Assembly (NCBI GenBank): GCA_026261815.1
Contig: JAMPIT010000848.1
Coordinates: 2,976,001-3,040,000, forward strand
Direction of reading: 5' to 3'
Source of the DNA: Monarcha castaneiventris obscurior
Taxonomy: Eukaryota; Chordata; Aves; Passeriformes; Monarchidae
DNA length: 64,000 bases
Made by a program: the position numbers and the translations under genes. The notes beneath the pieces were generated by a model that was given only the letters and a program-made list of their open reading frames with translations, had not been told where the DNA came from and did not search any database. How positions within the stretch are numbered: the stretch's first letter is position 1; each line of letters opens with the position of its first letter. Below, piece after piece: positions 37,525-49,964 of the stretch.

Positions 37525-40500
37525 GTAAGCGACCCCCGGCCGCGGCCGCGCAACCCATCCGGAGGGCACCGGGAGCCGCCGCCCCCGGGCACCGAGCTGG
37601 GTCTCCGTCGGGCATCCCTTACCGGGAACGGACCGCGGCCAGCGAGCACCGGCCACGCGTCTGGGCTCTGTAGGCAGCATCCCCGGGGGATGGGCTGCCG
37701 CGGGTACCCAACCCCCGGTGCCCACCACGGGTGCCTTCCCCAGGGTTCGCCTGCGGGCATCCCTGGCTGGGCAGGAGTCCCTGGGTACCGGCCGCGGGCA
37801 TCCCTTGCTCCATATCATGTGCCAGGTACTGAGCAAAGGCTGGCGGCAGCGCTGCGGTGTCCGTGTGTTTCGGTGCGCCCCCTCCATCTAGAGGAGGGTC
37901 CGGGAGTTGTATTTCCAAGAGGGAACGGGCTGCGTGCGGTGGGGACCTGTGTGCTACGGTCCCGTGCGGGACGGGGCTGCAGGAGATGGGGATGCCCGTG
38001 TGTGGTTTTGGGGTAGGTGCGTGTACCTGCTCTGCGTGACATGGGCGCGGGGAACAGGGGTGATGTGCGGGAGGGGAGGAGGGCAGTGCACAGAGCTACG
38101 TGTGAAAACATGGGTTGGTTTGGAGGGAATTCGCTCATTTGCTTGTAAAATACATACATACTGGAGTTTAAGTACGTTTTCAAGAAACCTGGAAAGCTCA
38201 GGCAGTGAAGAATGTGGGTTTTACACATACTGTAGACTTTTTCCGTTCAGTTGCATAAGAGCTGTTACATTGGGGGCAGAGAGGGGGGTGTCGCTTCCCT
38301 CTCCGCTTGTTTGCTGGAGCAGTTTCTGTCGGGCTCCTTTGAAAGAAGGAGGATGTGGGGTTATGAACAAGCTGAAATGAATAAAGTAACACTCGGGATG
38401 AACAATACTGGCAGTGCCAGTGAGAGCTTTCAAAAATCCGTAACATTTTCCAGCTGCTCGTTCTAAAAACATCAGGCTGGAGCTATAAAACTGCTTGCCA
38501 CAGGTGAGTGAGGAGGGAAGGGGGTTCTGAGAGGGAGGGCAAGCCAGAACAACACTAAGTCGAGCAGTCATAGGTAGGCAGTGTTAATTAGCAGTGGCTA
38601 GTAGATCTGCCTGCATTGGCTACTAGCTAACTTAGAGGCAGTTGTGGTGTGTTTGCAAGCAGCTCCTGGATTTATGGATTGATGGTGATCCTAACTTTCC
38701 ACATGCACACATGGACTCCTTTGCCTCCAGCTAAGAGAAGTGGCTGCCCTTCCTTCTCCTGTGGTCCTGTGCACGGATGAAAGACTCACTTGTGGAGGAG
38801 CAGGGAGCAGCACAGGGCCCTGCTCATGCTCTGAGCCATTGCTCTTGCCAGGGCAGAGCCGCTCAGGTCTGGGCAGGCTGGAAATGCCAGTCACGGCCGG
38901 GAGGTGTGTGCCCATCCCAAGTGATCAAAGGGAGCCCTCGGTGAGGGGCTGGGGTGGATGTGCAGCTCCTGTGGGGAGCAAGAGGGTGTGCTGGGTGAGA
39001 GAGGCTTGGAGGGAGGATGACACCGCTCACACCTTGCTGATTCACAGAGGGAGCTCCTACCCCGGGTGGGCTGCTGGAGATCGAGTAGCCTGCTTAGGGC
39101 CTCTGAATGGGGACACTGGGAGGCAGCTGGGGTTGCTGCAGCTTGGCTGCCTGGGCACAGGCTGGGATGCAGTTGGAGTTCCCTGGCATGGCCATCACAT
39201 GGCCTGTGGAGAGCAGCCTCGGGGCTGAGCACAGAAAAGAGCTGCAGGGCCTCAGCCCAGCTCTCATGGGCTTGTCATGATGGTCTGGGTGATGTTGAGA
39301 CACCTCTGGCAGGTGGAGGCAGAGGAAAGGGACTGTGACAGTCAGGATGGAGCAGAAGGGTTTGGAAAGAAGAGCTGTGGTGTCTCCTGTTTGAATGTGT
39401 GTGTGTGCGTGCACAGGGTGGGTGTGCACAGCCCTCCTGCAGCCCCCACCATGTCACACTCAGGGGCCAGAGCAGCAGGAATTTGGCTTGCCCTGAGTGG
39501 GGAAAGATTGATGAAGGAGGGACTGGTGGCAAACAGGTGAAGACAAAGTACGTTCCCTACCCATCCACACCAAGCCCCCCAGCTGGCACAGGGGAAGCCA
39601 TGTCCTCCCGCCTCACTGAACACCTCCCTGCACCTGCAGCTCGCGCTGGCCCATCTGCTCCATCCCGCTGACCTCCCGCCTCAGCTCTGCCCTGCTCCGT
39701 GGGCCTGTGCCCTCCTCTCCTCCCGCTCTGCCGTCTGCCACATCCCCCTGTCCTTAATCCCTGCCTCACCACACATCCCTGCTGTCTCTGCCCCTGTGGG
39801 CCAAGTCCATCTGCTCCTGCCAGCAGCCCTGCCTTCAGCTGGAACAGCCTTGGCCTCCATCTGTCCTACCCGCAGTCTGCATCCTTCCCACACTCTGCCT
39901 TCCTCCCAGCCAACTTATCCTCAGTGCCTGGATCTGCTGCTTGGCTCAGGAGAGGTTCTGTGGCTGGAGCTGACTGGTGCCTGTGGCACCCAGCTGCAGG
40001 TGGATGGCAGGAGGGATAAGGCTCTCTGTACTGTCCCAGACATCTGAAGGGGTTTCCAGCTTCCGTCACAGATCTGCTCCATATCCCTGCCTCCATGCAG
40101 GAAGGACCCACGATGCTGCAGCCCTACAGAGCTGCATCTCCTTTCTGTGTCTGGTCTGTGGCAGCACCCACAGCAAGGGCTGAAGGCTTTTGGGTTGGCC
40201 CCTGCTCTGGCAGCACTCCAGGAGCTGCAGCAGGACAGACCACCCCTTCAGGCACTGCTGGAGCTATTTCTGGGGCGCTATTCCCACAACTGCTGCCGCT
40301 GCTGGGATTCTGATTGTCCTCACGCAGTCTCACCACACAGTCCATGCTGTGCCAAGCACAGCCCAGCTCTGGTGACACCACCAGCAGTGGTGACAATGTG
40401 GCTGTGACTGTGACAGGAGCCATGCTCCTGCAGCGTGGCTGTGATGCCCTTACCCAGCAGCTGCCCAAGCTGGGGGGCTTCTTCCATCTCCTGCCCCCCA

Positions 40501-43500
40501 GCCCTGGTGGGCAGTGTCCGGCAGTGCAGGCACTGCTGTCAGGGGGTGACAGTGTCTCGCTGTGTTTCCCCCCAGGAGCTACTGTGCCTACGTGGTGCAG
40601 CGCAACGTCACGTGCACGCTGCAGGACGGGGCCGAGAGCTACGTCAAGGCTGAGTACCACAAGTGCAGCTGGGGACCCAAGTGCCCGGGGAAAGTGCTGT
40701 GAGTATGGGGCACACTGGGGCATGGCTCCCTTCCCCTCCCAAAGACCTCTCTCCTTAGATCCTGTGCCACCTTTCTGACCAAGAACCCCCACTTTGCACT
40801 GAAAGGAGCTGAACGACTTTTCCTGGACATGGCAGTTAGTGGCAGGGCAGTGGTGTTGGGAGGAGAAAAGGTGGGATCTGCCCGGAGGGAGAGGGAGCTC
40901 TATCCCTCCTCAGAAACTGTCAGGGGAGGTTTCGATTGGATATCAGGGAAAGGTTTTCACCCAGAGGGCGGTTGGGCACTGGAAAAGGCTCCCCAGGGAA
41001 GCTGATCATGGCACCAAGCCTGACAGAGTTGAAGAAACATTTGGACAATGCTCTCAGGCACATGGTGTGATTTTTGAGACTGTCCTGTGCAGTTGTCGGG
41101 CACAATGATTCTTTTGGGTCCCTTCAGACTCAGGATATTCTATGATTCAGAGATAAATCAGGAAATCATGGGAAGAGGGGAGGTGCCTGTGCATGTGTGT
41201 AGGAGAGCAGTTTGTCACAGACCTGCAATGTGGCAGAATGATGGCAGCTCGGTGAGAACCTGACAGAAAGGACGAGGAAATGGAGCCCATGGCTGGGGAT
41301 GGCTCAGTGCTCCCTGCTCCAGGAAAATATTTGCAAAACTCTTTGCCACCTCGTCAGTGCTGAAGGGAAACACTTTACTGTGCCACAGCCGGAGGCGCCG
41401 GCGGCGCAGGGCAGACACTGGGGCTTTGTGCTTTGCCACCCTCCAGGGATGCTGCTCCACGTGGAAAAGCCATTCTGCATCCTCCCTAGGCCTGAGGAGA
41501 GCAGCAGAGCTGAGCACAGAGGAAAACTGGGATGAGAGAAGTTTCTGTCAGAGCCTGGTACCTGTTCTGTGGCAGCTGGCTGGGACTTTCCATGTGCCAG
41601 TGGTGCCACGGGCTCCGCTCGCAGCCTCTGATGGCAGAGACAGGCAGTCACTCGCTCACTTGTTCTTCCTGTCACAAGTGTTTTAGCAGCATTCGGGGCC
41701 TTCAGGACATCCTGAAGGTACCCATGGAGGAAATCCCCAAAGCCTCTCCCACCTCCACAGTGTCCTCTGCTTGTCTCCTTCAAGCAAAACCATGGTGAAA
41801 CCAGAGTGTTTTCTGAGGGCAGGTGGACCCACAGCTGAATTTTCTGCAGAGCCTCAGATGCTGCATCCATGGACTAAAGGAAAACACGGGTTTTCCACGT
41901 GCTGGGGCCATCAGCTGATGTTTGTGCAGCTGGCTGCAAATACTTCCCCTCGATGTGGTTTGGAGCAGTGGAAAAGGAGTTGGAGGTGCCCAAGGGCTTT
42001 GAGCTCCTCTGTAGAGGCTGGGATGACACTGAGAAAGTGCTCTGCCTTTTGGAGGCCATCCTCATCCTTGCCTCACCCCCTGACAGTGGCCGGAGCAGCA
42101 ATCTCTCGTGGTGCACCTGGGCAGGTTTCTACACACTACAACAGAAGGAAAGATTGAAACTCCGCAGCACCTGCGAAGAGGAGTAACAAGAAGAGCTTGT
42201 TTTGAAACTGTCCCTTTGGGAAATTGGTGTTGAGAAATATTGAAGAGATTCAAAGAGCAGAGGATTTGGGTTTGCTTTATCGCCCTGCCCTGTGGTGTGT
42301 ATGGAGGTGGCTGTATCTCATGGGAAGTCATGTGGAAGCAGCATTGCCGGGGGCTGCAGCCTGGGCTGGGAACACTGTGGATTCGGACAAGGACGTGGAT
42401 GACAGGGATGACAGGGAATCAGCCCTATGTGCTGCCCTGACTGATGGATAAGTGCCTTATGCAGCCCCTCTGCAGCACGGATGGCTGTGCTGCTCTTCCA
42501 AGACCTTCTGCTGAACATGCTGGAGAAGAACAAGAGGCTGATTGTGTGTGTTGTTGCAAAACAGCAAACTTCAGGATATTCAGGCCCTGGTAAATTCAGG
42601 TTGGAAGTTTCCAAAAGGCAGGCTTAAAGCATTGGTATCTAGAGGTGGTGAGAAAAGTGCTGTCTTCAGCCCTGGACGGCTCAGCTCAGCTGGTGGGGGA
42701 ACATAGGTGCCGGCAGGATCCTGTCCCATCCCTGCTACCTGACAGGGAAGTGCCACAGAGAAGCAGGGAGCAGCTGAATCCTCCCCCATGACTGGTGGGA
42801 CCCCATCCAGAGCAAGAGCAGAGGGGCAAGGTGTGAGGTGGGCTTGCACCTTGTGTGCTGGGTAAGGGAGGATCAGTGCTGTAGTGCCCAAATTCACGAT
42901 GGAGACACTTCCCAGGGCATCCCAGCTGGGGCAGGAGGCAGTGTGAGGAGCCATCCCTCTGTGCACGTCACAGCATCACCCTGGGGACCCTCACCAGGCC
43001 AGCCCAAGACCCTTTAGGCTTTGCAGCAAACTGATGCCCTCCACACAGAGAGAAAACACCTTTCCAAAGGTATTTCAACCCTCATGGGGGCTTCCAGGCA
43101 GGATTACAGTTGCGAAGAGGATTTTTTGAATTCCACTAGGAAATTCTGTAGGTCAATTCAAAGTGCAAAACACTTCTACAAGCAGTCTACTTCCCTCTTG
43201 GAAGTGATGAGAGCTTGCAGGGCTTTTGACATCAGTTCCATCATTTCATCTTGTGCCCTGCTGGGCCAGAAGTCACCAAACAGTGTGGCATTTGTCACAG
43301 TGGTCACCTATCAGGCCAGGGACTGCAGCAGTACACTTAGAGCTGCAGTTCTAAATCAACAGCGTCCCAGGTTAAAAAATACTCTACAGAAACCCCACTG
43401 TAATGCTACCCTGAGCAATGGTGCAACAAGTGCTCTAGGAGAAGGTGGGCCATGGTCTGCAGGTGCAGCACAAGGGTTTCAGCCGGGCTTTCCCATGTGC

Positions 43501-46249
43501 CCAGATCCCCCACATCTGACAGGACTGTGATCCTGCTCTATTGCTTGATGTTGAGGTTGCTTCTCTAAACTGTCTTCTCTCTCCCTTCTCTCTCCTGGAA
43601 AGGTACCGCACCTTCTTCAGACCCAAATACAAGATTGGATACAAGACAGTGACCGAGCTGTCCTGGAGGTGCTGCCCAGGCTTCATGGGAGAAGGGTGCC
43701 ACGACAGCCCGACGGACCAGCCTGGCCTTCTGCCCCAGCATCCCAGCCCTAAAATGCCTCCCGGGCAAAAGATGTTCCCAATGCCCAGACTTCCTCCCTA
43801 TCCCAAAAGCCACCCTGACCTGTTCCCAGGACCAAAGAAGAACCAATATGGTGAGATCTCACTCCTGCTTCATGTCCCCAGGTCACCATTGTAATGCATT
43901 CAAACCTCCAGGTTCTCTCTGCTCCAGCACACAGCATGAATTTAGCAAAAATTCAGTGGGTGAGATGTTTTCTATCAGAGACCTGACATTTGATTGCTTT
44001 GAGGACCACTTGCTTTTAAAATCTTGTTTCTTTCAAAACATGCAGCTTCAAAATTGCCTTTCCTCATTGCTTTAGAGCATTTTCCTGTTAATTGTGGGGT
44101 TGATAGGGTGCATCTCAAGATGAAGCTCCCCCAGGATGTTATCACCACCTGCTGTTGAACTTGGGAGCAGAGGGCTGGATACCAAGAGGAAAGAGGGTTG
44201 CCTGATATCTTAAGGAGAGCTGTGGGCTGAGATTTTGCTGAAATGACAATAACAGAGGGCAGGACACAAGGTCATTATGGGAAAGGACTTGAAGGGGGGA
44301 AGTTAAAGGAGCACCAGCCCTCACCGTGCCCTCTCTATTTCTTTCCTGGTGCAGGCAGGAAGCTGCCCGGCCTCTTCGGGGACCGCCTGGATCGGCTGGA
44401 GGAGGAGGTGAGGCGCCTTTCCCAGTCCTACGAGAGCCTGCACACCATGGTGAGTGGGCTGGGGGACCGCCTGCGGCTGGCCATCCAGGAAGACACCACC
44501 AAGATGATCGGCTCCCTGATGAACAGCCCGGGCACGCCAGACTCGTCCGTGGGCTTCGGCATCATCCCCGACGGCCTGGTGGACGTGGCGGACAAAGCCG
44601 ACATCGCCACGTTCCCTCCCGTGGGGGAGATCCTGACCAAAGTGACGGAGGTGAGCGACGTGCTGAAAACCAAGGCAGATCTGCTGCACGAGGTTCGGGG
44701 CATGGTCCTGGACCACGACGGGCAGATCAAGCACCTGCTGGAGTCGGCCCGGCCCTCGCCCCTCACCTCCATCGACCTGCTGGAGGAGTATGTGGACACG
44801 AGGCTGAGCAACCTGCGCGGGGAGCTGCTTGACGGCTTCGAGAAGAAGCTGGGCAAGATCCAGACCACGTGTGATTTCCGCATCCAAGAGGTGCGGCAGC
44901 AGTGCGAGGAGGAGAAAGCTGCCAACCTGCGGCTGCAGCAGACTCTGGATGGGAAGGAGCTGGAGATCAAGAAAGAGATCTCCCAGCTGGAGACCCAGAT
45001 CCAAGGGCTGACGGTGGTGGAAAGCTGCTGCAGCAACCTGGACTACCTCACTGAGCGCATGAACATCCTTGAGAAAGGCCTGCACAGCATCTCCGAGTCC
45101 CAGAAGAACCTGCACTCACGCCTGGATGGAGAAATCTCCACTGTCACCCTAGGGAACCTCTTTGAAGGGCGCTTCGAGGACCTGGAAGCCAGACTCAATG
45201 CTACAGAGAGGGAAACGGGGAGCTGCTGCTCTGGTATAGAGGACAGCATGAGAGGCACGGTGGTGGCAGAGGTGGATGGCATGAGGACTGCCTTTGAAGA
45301 CAAAATGCAGACCCTGGAGGACAGGTTCATGACCATCGTGGGGGAGCTGAACAATGCCAGTTCTCCCATGGGGATGGATGGAGCAGTGGTGCCCGTGCTG
45401 GAAGGGGAGCTTGCCAGCATGAGGAAACGGACGGACGAGACACTGGAGGTGTTGCAGAATCGCCTCATCACGCTGGAGAGCACTTGCTCCCTGGGCTGCA
45501 CCTCTGCCTCCAAAGACGTGGAGACCTTCCGGACGGAGATTGAGGATTGCCAGAACAAGAACCAGGACCTGCTCCTCCGGATGGACAGCAATTACGACCT
45601 CCTGCGCAAGCTGAACGCCACCATCCTGGAGATCCAGCGGCGAATCGAGGAGGAAGCAGCGGGGGCTTTGCAAGGGGAGATCACCTTGCTAAAGATCAAC
45701 CTGAACACCGTGAGCAAGTCTCTGACAGGGCTCAAGGACTCCGTCTCCCAGTACTCAGACACCGTGACGCATGTCAACTCCTCACTGGATGAGCACGAGC
45801 GCAAGATTGAGGATGAGGTCCACTCCATCCAGGAGAAAGTCAACGACCAAGGCTCCCAGCTTTTCTTCAGCAACCGCCGTGTCCTGAACCTCAAGGGAGA
45901 CCTGGAGCGACTCAAAGCCAGGATTGTCAGCGACCTGAGCTCCTGCAAGAACGTGGCCCACGGCCTGCAGCAGGAGGTCTCTCACTTCGACGAGCGGGTG
46001 GCGCGGGTGGAGAGCGCCTGCGGCAGGCTGGGGGCCCTCACCGGCAGCCTGGATGACATCAGGGAGGAACTGGAGAAACACACGGGCAGTCTGTGGGACT
46101 ACATGGACCACATGAACGGGACGCTGGCTGCCCACTCTCAGGAAATAACAGGACTGAAGGACAACCTGCTTGACTGCCAAGCCAAGGTCTCTGAGCTGGC
46201 GGAACAGGTCGGGCACTTGGAAGAGAAGGCAGAAAGGAGGCAGCATTAG
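37328..46249 (+). CDS. EMILIN3: EMILIN-3, whole spliced gene (4 coding exons)
   Basis: The coding exons are 37328-37524, 40576-40698, 43603-43850 and 44355-46249, joined in frame at phases 2, 2 and 1, for 820 residues. EMILIN-3 is a secreted extracellular-matrix glycoprotein of the EMILIN/multimerin family. In order the protein has a signal peptide (about 1-28), a short N-terminal stretch, an EMI domain (about 67-140) with the WRCCPGF signature, a proline-rich linker (about 141-190) and a long coiled coil to the C-terminus. There is no gC1q domain, which separates EMILIN-3 from EMILIN-1 and -2 and the multimerins. Human EMILIN-3 is somewhat shorter (about 770 residues, recalled). Family work links EMILIN-3 to notochord and skeletal matrix and to TGF-beta modulation. 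It lies tail to tail with LPIN3, as in human. Confidence 0.93.
37525..40575 (+). other. EMILIN3 intron 1
   Basis: About 3.05 kb between a GTAAGC donor and a CCCCCAG acceptor. No further exon, repeat or RNA gene was recognised. Open frames in it lack supporting features. Confidence 0.85.
40576..40698 (+). CDS. EMILIN3: EMILIN3 coding exon 2 (first half of EMI domain)
   Basis: The acceptor is TTTCCCCCCAG|G and the donor CT|GTGAGT (phases 2 and 2, 123 bp). It encodes residues 66-107, including the SYCAYVV start of the EMI domain, cysteines 69, 79, 96 and 102, and an N-glycosylation sequon at Asn76 (NVT). The motif order matches EMILIN family proteins. Confidence 0.95.
40699..43602 (+). other. 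EMILIN3 intron 2
   Basis: About 2.9 kb, bounded by GTGAGT and CTGGAAAG. It contains one CR1 fragment (40918-41151) near its start. No other element was recognised. Confidence 0.85.
40918..41151 (+). mobile_element. CR1 LINE 3' fragment in EMILIN3 intron 2
   Basis: Plus-orientation CR1 phrases run in order: ATATCAGGGAAAGGTTTTCACCCAGAGGG, GGTTGGGCACTGGAAAAGGCTCCCCAGGGAAG, CACCAAGCCTGACAGAGTT and CTCAGGCACATGGTGTGATTTTTG. The segment ends with the TATTCTATGATTC tail typical of the CR1 3' end. It is 5'-truncated and non-coding. Confidence 0.93.
43603..43850 (+). CDS. EMILIN3: EMILIN3 coding exon 3 (rest of EMI domain, Pro-rich linker)
   Basis: Acceptor CTCTCCTGGAAAG|G and donor TATG|GTGAGA (248 bp; enters phase 2, exits phase 1). 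It encodes residues 108-189. The first part completes the EMI domain with TELSWRCCPGFMGEGC (Cys130, Cys131, Cys139). The remainder is rich in Pro, Lys and His and is probably an unstructured linker to the coiled coil. Confidence 0.95.
43851..44354 (+). other. EMILIN3 intron 3
   Basis: 504 bp from GTGAGA to TTCCTGGTGCAG. The downstream frame stays open leftwards through much of the intron, but the phase and the acceptor place the exon start at 44355. The next AG, four bases on, would shift the frame. Confidence 0.85.
44355..46249 (+). CDS. EMILIN3: EMILIN3 coding exon 4 (coiled-coil region)
   Basis: A single 1,895-bp exon encodes residues 190-820 and ends with TAG at 46247-46249. From DRLDRLEEEV at about residue 199 there are heptad repeats of Leu/Ile/Val with many Glu, Lys and Gln. 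These are interrupted by Cys pairs (ESCCSN, GSCCSG) and single cysteines likely to bridge chains. Several Asn sequons are visible (NATER, NNASS, NATIL, VNSSL, MNGTL). The coiled coil runs to the last residues (LAEQVGHLEEKAERRQH), with no gC1q domain and none encoded downstream. Confidence 0.95.
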
Positions 46250-46605
46250 CCACACTGCCATGCCATGTCTTCCTTCTCCCACCATGAAGGACAGGATTAA
46301 CTTATATCACACAGACTCGCTCCAATGTGACAACAGTTCTTGGGATAATTTTTTTGTGAAAAGCTGCTACATTTTTTTTTTCCTTAATCTTGTTGGCCCC
46401 AGTTCTCCTTAACTCTGCCATGCTGGTATTCCCTTCCTGATGCTCGGCAGCTGCCCTGACCCCAGTGCAGCAATGTCACTGCCCCCTGGCCGGGGGCGTT
46501 GCTTTGGCTCTGTGGCTGATAACCCCAGAAGGACAATTCAGGAGTAAGCTGGAGGCGGGAACATTTTTTTCAATTTTATTTTTGTGGATTTATCATTTCT
46601 TGAAG

Positions 46606-46611
46606 AATAAA
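46606..46611 (+). terminator. Proximal poly(A) signal of EMILIN3
   Basis: AATAAA about 360 bases after the stop, following a T-rich tract. It would give a short 3' UTR. Confidence 0.5.
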
Positions 46612-48889
46612 ACCCCGTAGTTATCAGCTGAGGAATAGTTTCTCTGACCTAAAGACCACCTGCATCTTAATCCAGGGACTGAGCAGAGCCAGGGCTCCTT
46701 GCAGGGAACAAAACTCACCACAGGAATTGCAGATTTCAAAGAACACACGTATTCACACGTCCCTCCGGGAACTGGCTTCCCTTCTCCGAGATGGCAGCCC
46801 TCCTTGTGTATGGTAAATCCATTTATAATGCTCCCTCCTCCATGCAGATGCACATGCCTCATGGAGCATATGAGGCTGTGCATTGGGAAAACACACATAT
46901 GCATATATATATATGGTATGTGTATGTATATTTTTGAAGAATCCTTATGTCATGGTGCTCGTCTGATTCCAGTTTCCTAATATTGCCCCCATATCCTTTG
47001 CCATATTCCAAAGACCCACAATGAGTAGCTACAGCCTGTGGCAGCTGTGTTTGGGGAGAGCCCCACGGTCCCTGGGGCTGCTGTGCTTTGCAATCCCACT
47101 TTGCTGGGCTCTCTGGTTACACCTGGAACTGACATGATGGGTTATAGAAAACACGTGTCCTCCCCGAGGAGAGGTGTGTCCGTAGGTCTGTGCAGAGACC
47201 AAGCTGGGCACAGAGCAGTCCTGTCCTTCAGCTCTGTTTTATTGAGAGTCCTCACCCTCTCTCCTGTTTTATTGCTTAAACTGCGAACGCTGTCATCTCA
47301 TCCCAGACAGGAGAGTTCCAGCTGCTCCAGGGTGTGAGTGCAGCAGTGGGGGAGCAGGGGCCTGCATCCTCCTCATGCTCCTCTGATCCCACTGGGATGC
47401 CAGTAGCCATGGGACCAACACCAATGTGGAACAAGGCAGGGCATCTGTGAGAAGACCTCTGGAGACCTCTCCTCAGCTCAGAATGAAAACCCCACATGAT
47501 TTACCCAGCTTGACGCCGTTTTCCCATGAACAGGCAGGCTGGAAAACGTTGTCCATGTTCCTGAGCAGCTCCAGAATTATCCTACAGAGCTGTTGCACAC
47601 AGAATCCACCTCTCCCTAGGAGCCTACCATGGGCACCCTCCACTGATCAGCCAATGGTGACTTCATTACTAGGATGAGGAGGAAATTAAAGAGCCTCCAT
47701 CCAAGCAACTCTGGCACTTTATAGCAGAGGAACATATTTTTCCATCAGCTCAGCGCTGTAGCTCATGAACCCTTCCACACCAGACAGCCTTTGGCTCTCA
47801 CACAGTGCCCCTTACCCTCACCAGGCTGTCCTTGCTCTTCTGCACCACAATTCCCTCCCTGATCCCCCCTGATTGCATAAAGGAGCAGCTCTGTGCTCCA
47901 ACCAGCACCAACCAGCAGCAGTTCCCAGCAGAGATGCATCTGGGCACCTTTCCTCCCCCAGAAAAACCGGGTGAGCTCCCTTAAACATGCTTCCAGGCTG
48001 GGGAGGACCACAGGGATCACTGAGTCCAGATGGCCACACCATGTTCCCCTGAGGCAGTAAAAGCTCGTTCCTCTGCCAGAGCAGCACGAGCCGTCAGCTG
48101 CGGGAGCAGGGAGAGGACGCGCGGCCCCCTCACCACTTGCTCAGCCCTGCCAGATGCTCACAGCACCAGAATCCAGTCTCACTGCTCTGGGCTTTGCTCA
48201 TTTGGAGTTACCCTAAAGCTGCTGAGACGTTTCTCCAGCTGAGGAATGACCTCCAGCTGCCACTGGGCATCCTACAAAACCTGCTCTTAGGCAACAAAAC
48301 CTATTTTTTTTTCTCCAGCCTAAGGGAGGAGTCTCAATCCAACTCTCAGTACTTTGTGATGGGCCAGGGGCACCCTCACGCCACAGAGGGAGTATCCTGT
48401 CTAAGCACCCTTTCCATGCCCTCACACCAGGGAGAAAACCAAAGAGAAAACCAAGCCAAGGACCAGGTTCCCTGTTCCCCAGCCAGGACTGGGTTAGAGT
48501 GGCTGAATAGGAACAGCTTCCCCAGCAAAGAGGGAGCCAGGACTGGCCATAACAGAACTAGGACAAGGAAGAAGTCTGACCTTCCAGAAAATGGTGCTAT
48601 GTTTGGACTATTCCTGACTAGTCACTTGAAGCTATGGACAGTTTGTTATTTCAGTTCTCAGCTATTCGTGTTTAAAAAGTAAAAGGAACTTTGTACAAAA
48701 CTGGGCATTTTTTAAAAAATTGCTTGCAGAGTAAGGAAATGGTGCCCACGGGGTTGGCCTTGCATGGGCAGCTTTCCAAGGCAGTTGATAACTGGTCCTG
48801 TTAAAAGACTGTGCTCTATTGTTTTTAAAACCTTGTCTATTTGTTCAGATTTTAAAAGCTGAAAAACTGTTTGTACTGGAAAGGAAAAA

Positions 48890-48895
48890 AATAAA
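48890..48895 (+). terminator. Distal poly(A) signal of EMILIN3
   Basis: AATAAA in GGAAAAAAATAAAGTATTTC, followed by a TTGTGTGGC-type GT-rich stretch about 40 bases on. It is the last good signal before the CR1 element and the LPIN3 3' end. Confidence 0.55.
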
Positions 48896-48915
48896 GTATT
48901 TCTTGCTGAGGTTTC

Positions 48916-49964
48916 CAGGATCAAAATGACTTGTGTGGCTTCCAGAAGTAGCAGACTAGGAGATGACTTACACTCACACACAGGGGTCAGGGAAGGAGAG
49001 GTAGATGCCAGACTGGAGGAAGGAGCCCAGCAATGCTTTTGCCTGTTTTGTTTTACTTTATAACCTCCCATGATGAGAGAGCTGGGGATGCTCAGCCTGG
49101 AGAAGAGAAGGCCCCGGGGAGGCCTCACTGCGGCCGTGCAGGACTTGAAAGATCCCATAGGAAAGATGGGGACAGAGTGTTCAGCAGGGCCTGTGGTGGG
49201 AGGAGAAGCGGGGATGGCTTCCAGCTGCAGGAGGTTGATTTGGGTTGCATTTAAGGCAGGTGGTTTTTTACACTGAGGGTGGTGAGGCACTGGCCCAGGC
49301 TGTGCACAGAGGCTGGGGATGCCCCATCCCTGGGAACATCCAAGGCCAGGGAGGACAGGACTCTGAGCAACCTGGTCTGGTGGGAGGAAGCTCAGGTTTG
49401 AATGAGATGATCTTCAGGGTCCTTTCTAAGGCAAATCATTTAGGGATTCCTTCATTCTACAGTCCCCACTGCCCACAGCAGAGTGATTCTTGAATTCCCT
49501 GAATCATGAAAATGGACAACCAGTGTTCAGATTTCCAAGGAGAATTCCTGAATGGTTGATCATTTTCCCCTTTTTTGCAAAAGTGGAATGAGCCTTGAAT
49601 TCCTGCGAGCCATGAAAGCACCTACAGTGCAGTTAGAACTTCCCAGAGAAGTGCATTACAGCCTTCACTCTCCTCTGAGGCCATGCCCGTCAGTGCTGAG
49701 CGGTCCCTGCTGCCTGGATCTTGCCATCCATCCCTGCAGGATGCTCACTTCTGTCCCAATGAAGGTACAGTGCCATTCCATGGAGGTGGACACCCTTGGA
49801 CTTCCTGGGTGCGCTGGAGCTCTGTGGGGATGGTGTGGGACAGGGACCTCACTGTGAGGTTTTGCTCCCTATGCAGGCTGTCACAGACACTGAGGAGGAG
49901 CACATTTTAAAAGGACTGGGAGCCTGGCTCCCACTTCTACGCACGGGGTTAAAGCAGACAAGAG
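48916..49964. other. Gap between convergent EMILIN3 and LPIN3 3' ends
   Basis: About 1 kb separates the two predicted transcript ends. A CR1 fragment occupies about 49073-49460. The remainder shows no feature. Confidence 0.6.
49073..49460 (+). mobile_element. CR1 LINE fragment between the two genes
   Basis: Plus-orientation CR1 phrases: GAGAGAGCTGGGGATGCTCAGCCTGGAGAAGAGAAGGC, GAGGCACTGGCCCAGGCTGTGCACAGA, CCCATCCCTGGGAACATCCAAGGCCAG and GAGCAACCTGGTCTGG. It is diverged and lacks the reverse-transcriptase region. Edges are approximate. Confidence 0.9.

Larger units (their letters stand above)
36715..37560 (+). promoter_or_regulatory. EMILIN3 CpG-island promoter
   Basis: A strongly GC- and CpG-rich block ends just after the first coding exon of EMILIN3. 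It contains GC boxes (for example GCCCGCCCCC at 37031) and a TATA-like TACAAAAG at 37051, which would place transcription start near 37080. No ATG occurs between there and the EMILIN3 start at 37328, which supports that start codon. GC-rich tandem repeats lie both upstream and within the predicted 5' UTR. The start site itself is inferred. Confidence 0.75.
46250..48915 (+). other. EMILIN3 3' UTR (probable extent)
   Basis: The sequence after the stop has no coding features. There are two plausible poly(A) signals, at 46606 and 48890, giving a UTR of about 0.4 or 2.65 kb. A TATATA-rich run lies near 46.9 kb. Which signal is used cannot be told from the sequence. Confidence 0.55.

Noticed and set aside
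36260..37615. A 451-residue minus-strand open frame across the EMILIN3 promoter
   Set aside because: It lies in a CpG island with GC-rich tandem repeats, is dominated by Pro, Ala, Arg and Gly, and is antisense to a supported first exon. Such frames are expected where stop codons are rare.
36526..38016. A 496-residue plus-strand open frame through the EMILIN3 promoter and first exon
   Set aside because: It is in a different frame from the signal-peptide exon, includes the 33-bp minisatellite as a peptide repeat, and crosses a good splice donor.
44321..45115. A 264-residue minus-strand open frame opposite EMILIN3 exon 4
   Set aside because: It mirrors the coiled-coil codons of EMILIN3 and has no independent features.
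47985..48060. A possible CR1-like phrase (GGGATCACTGAGTCCAG)
   Set aside because: Too short and not followed by further CR1 phrases, so it is not called as an element.
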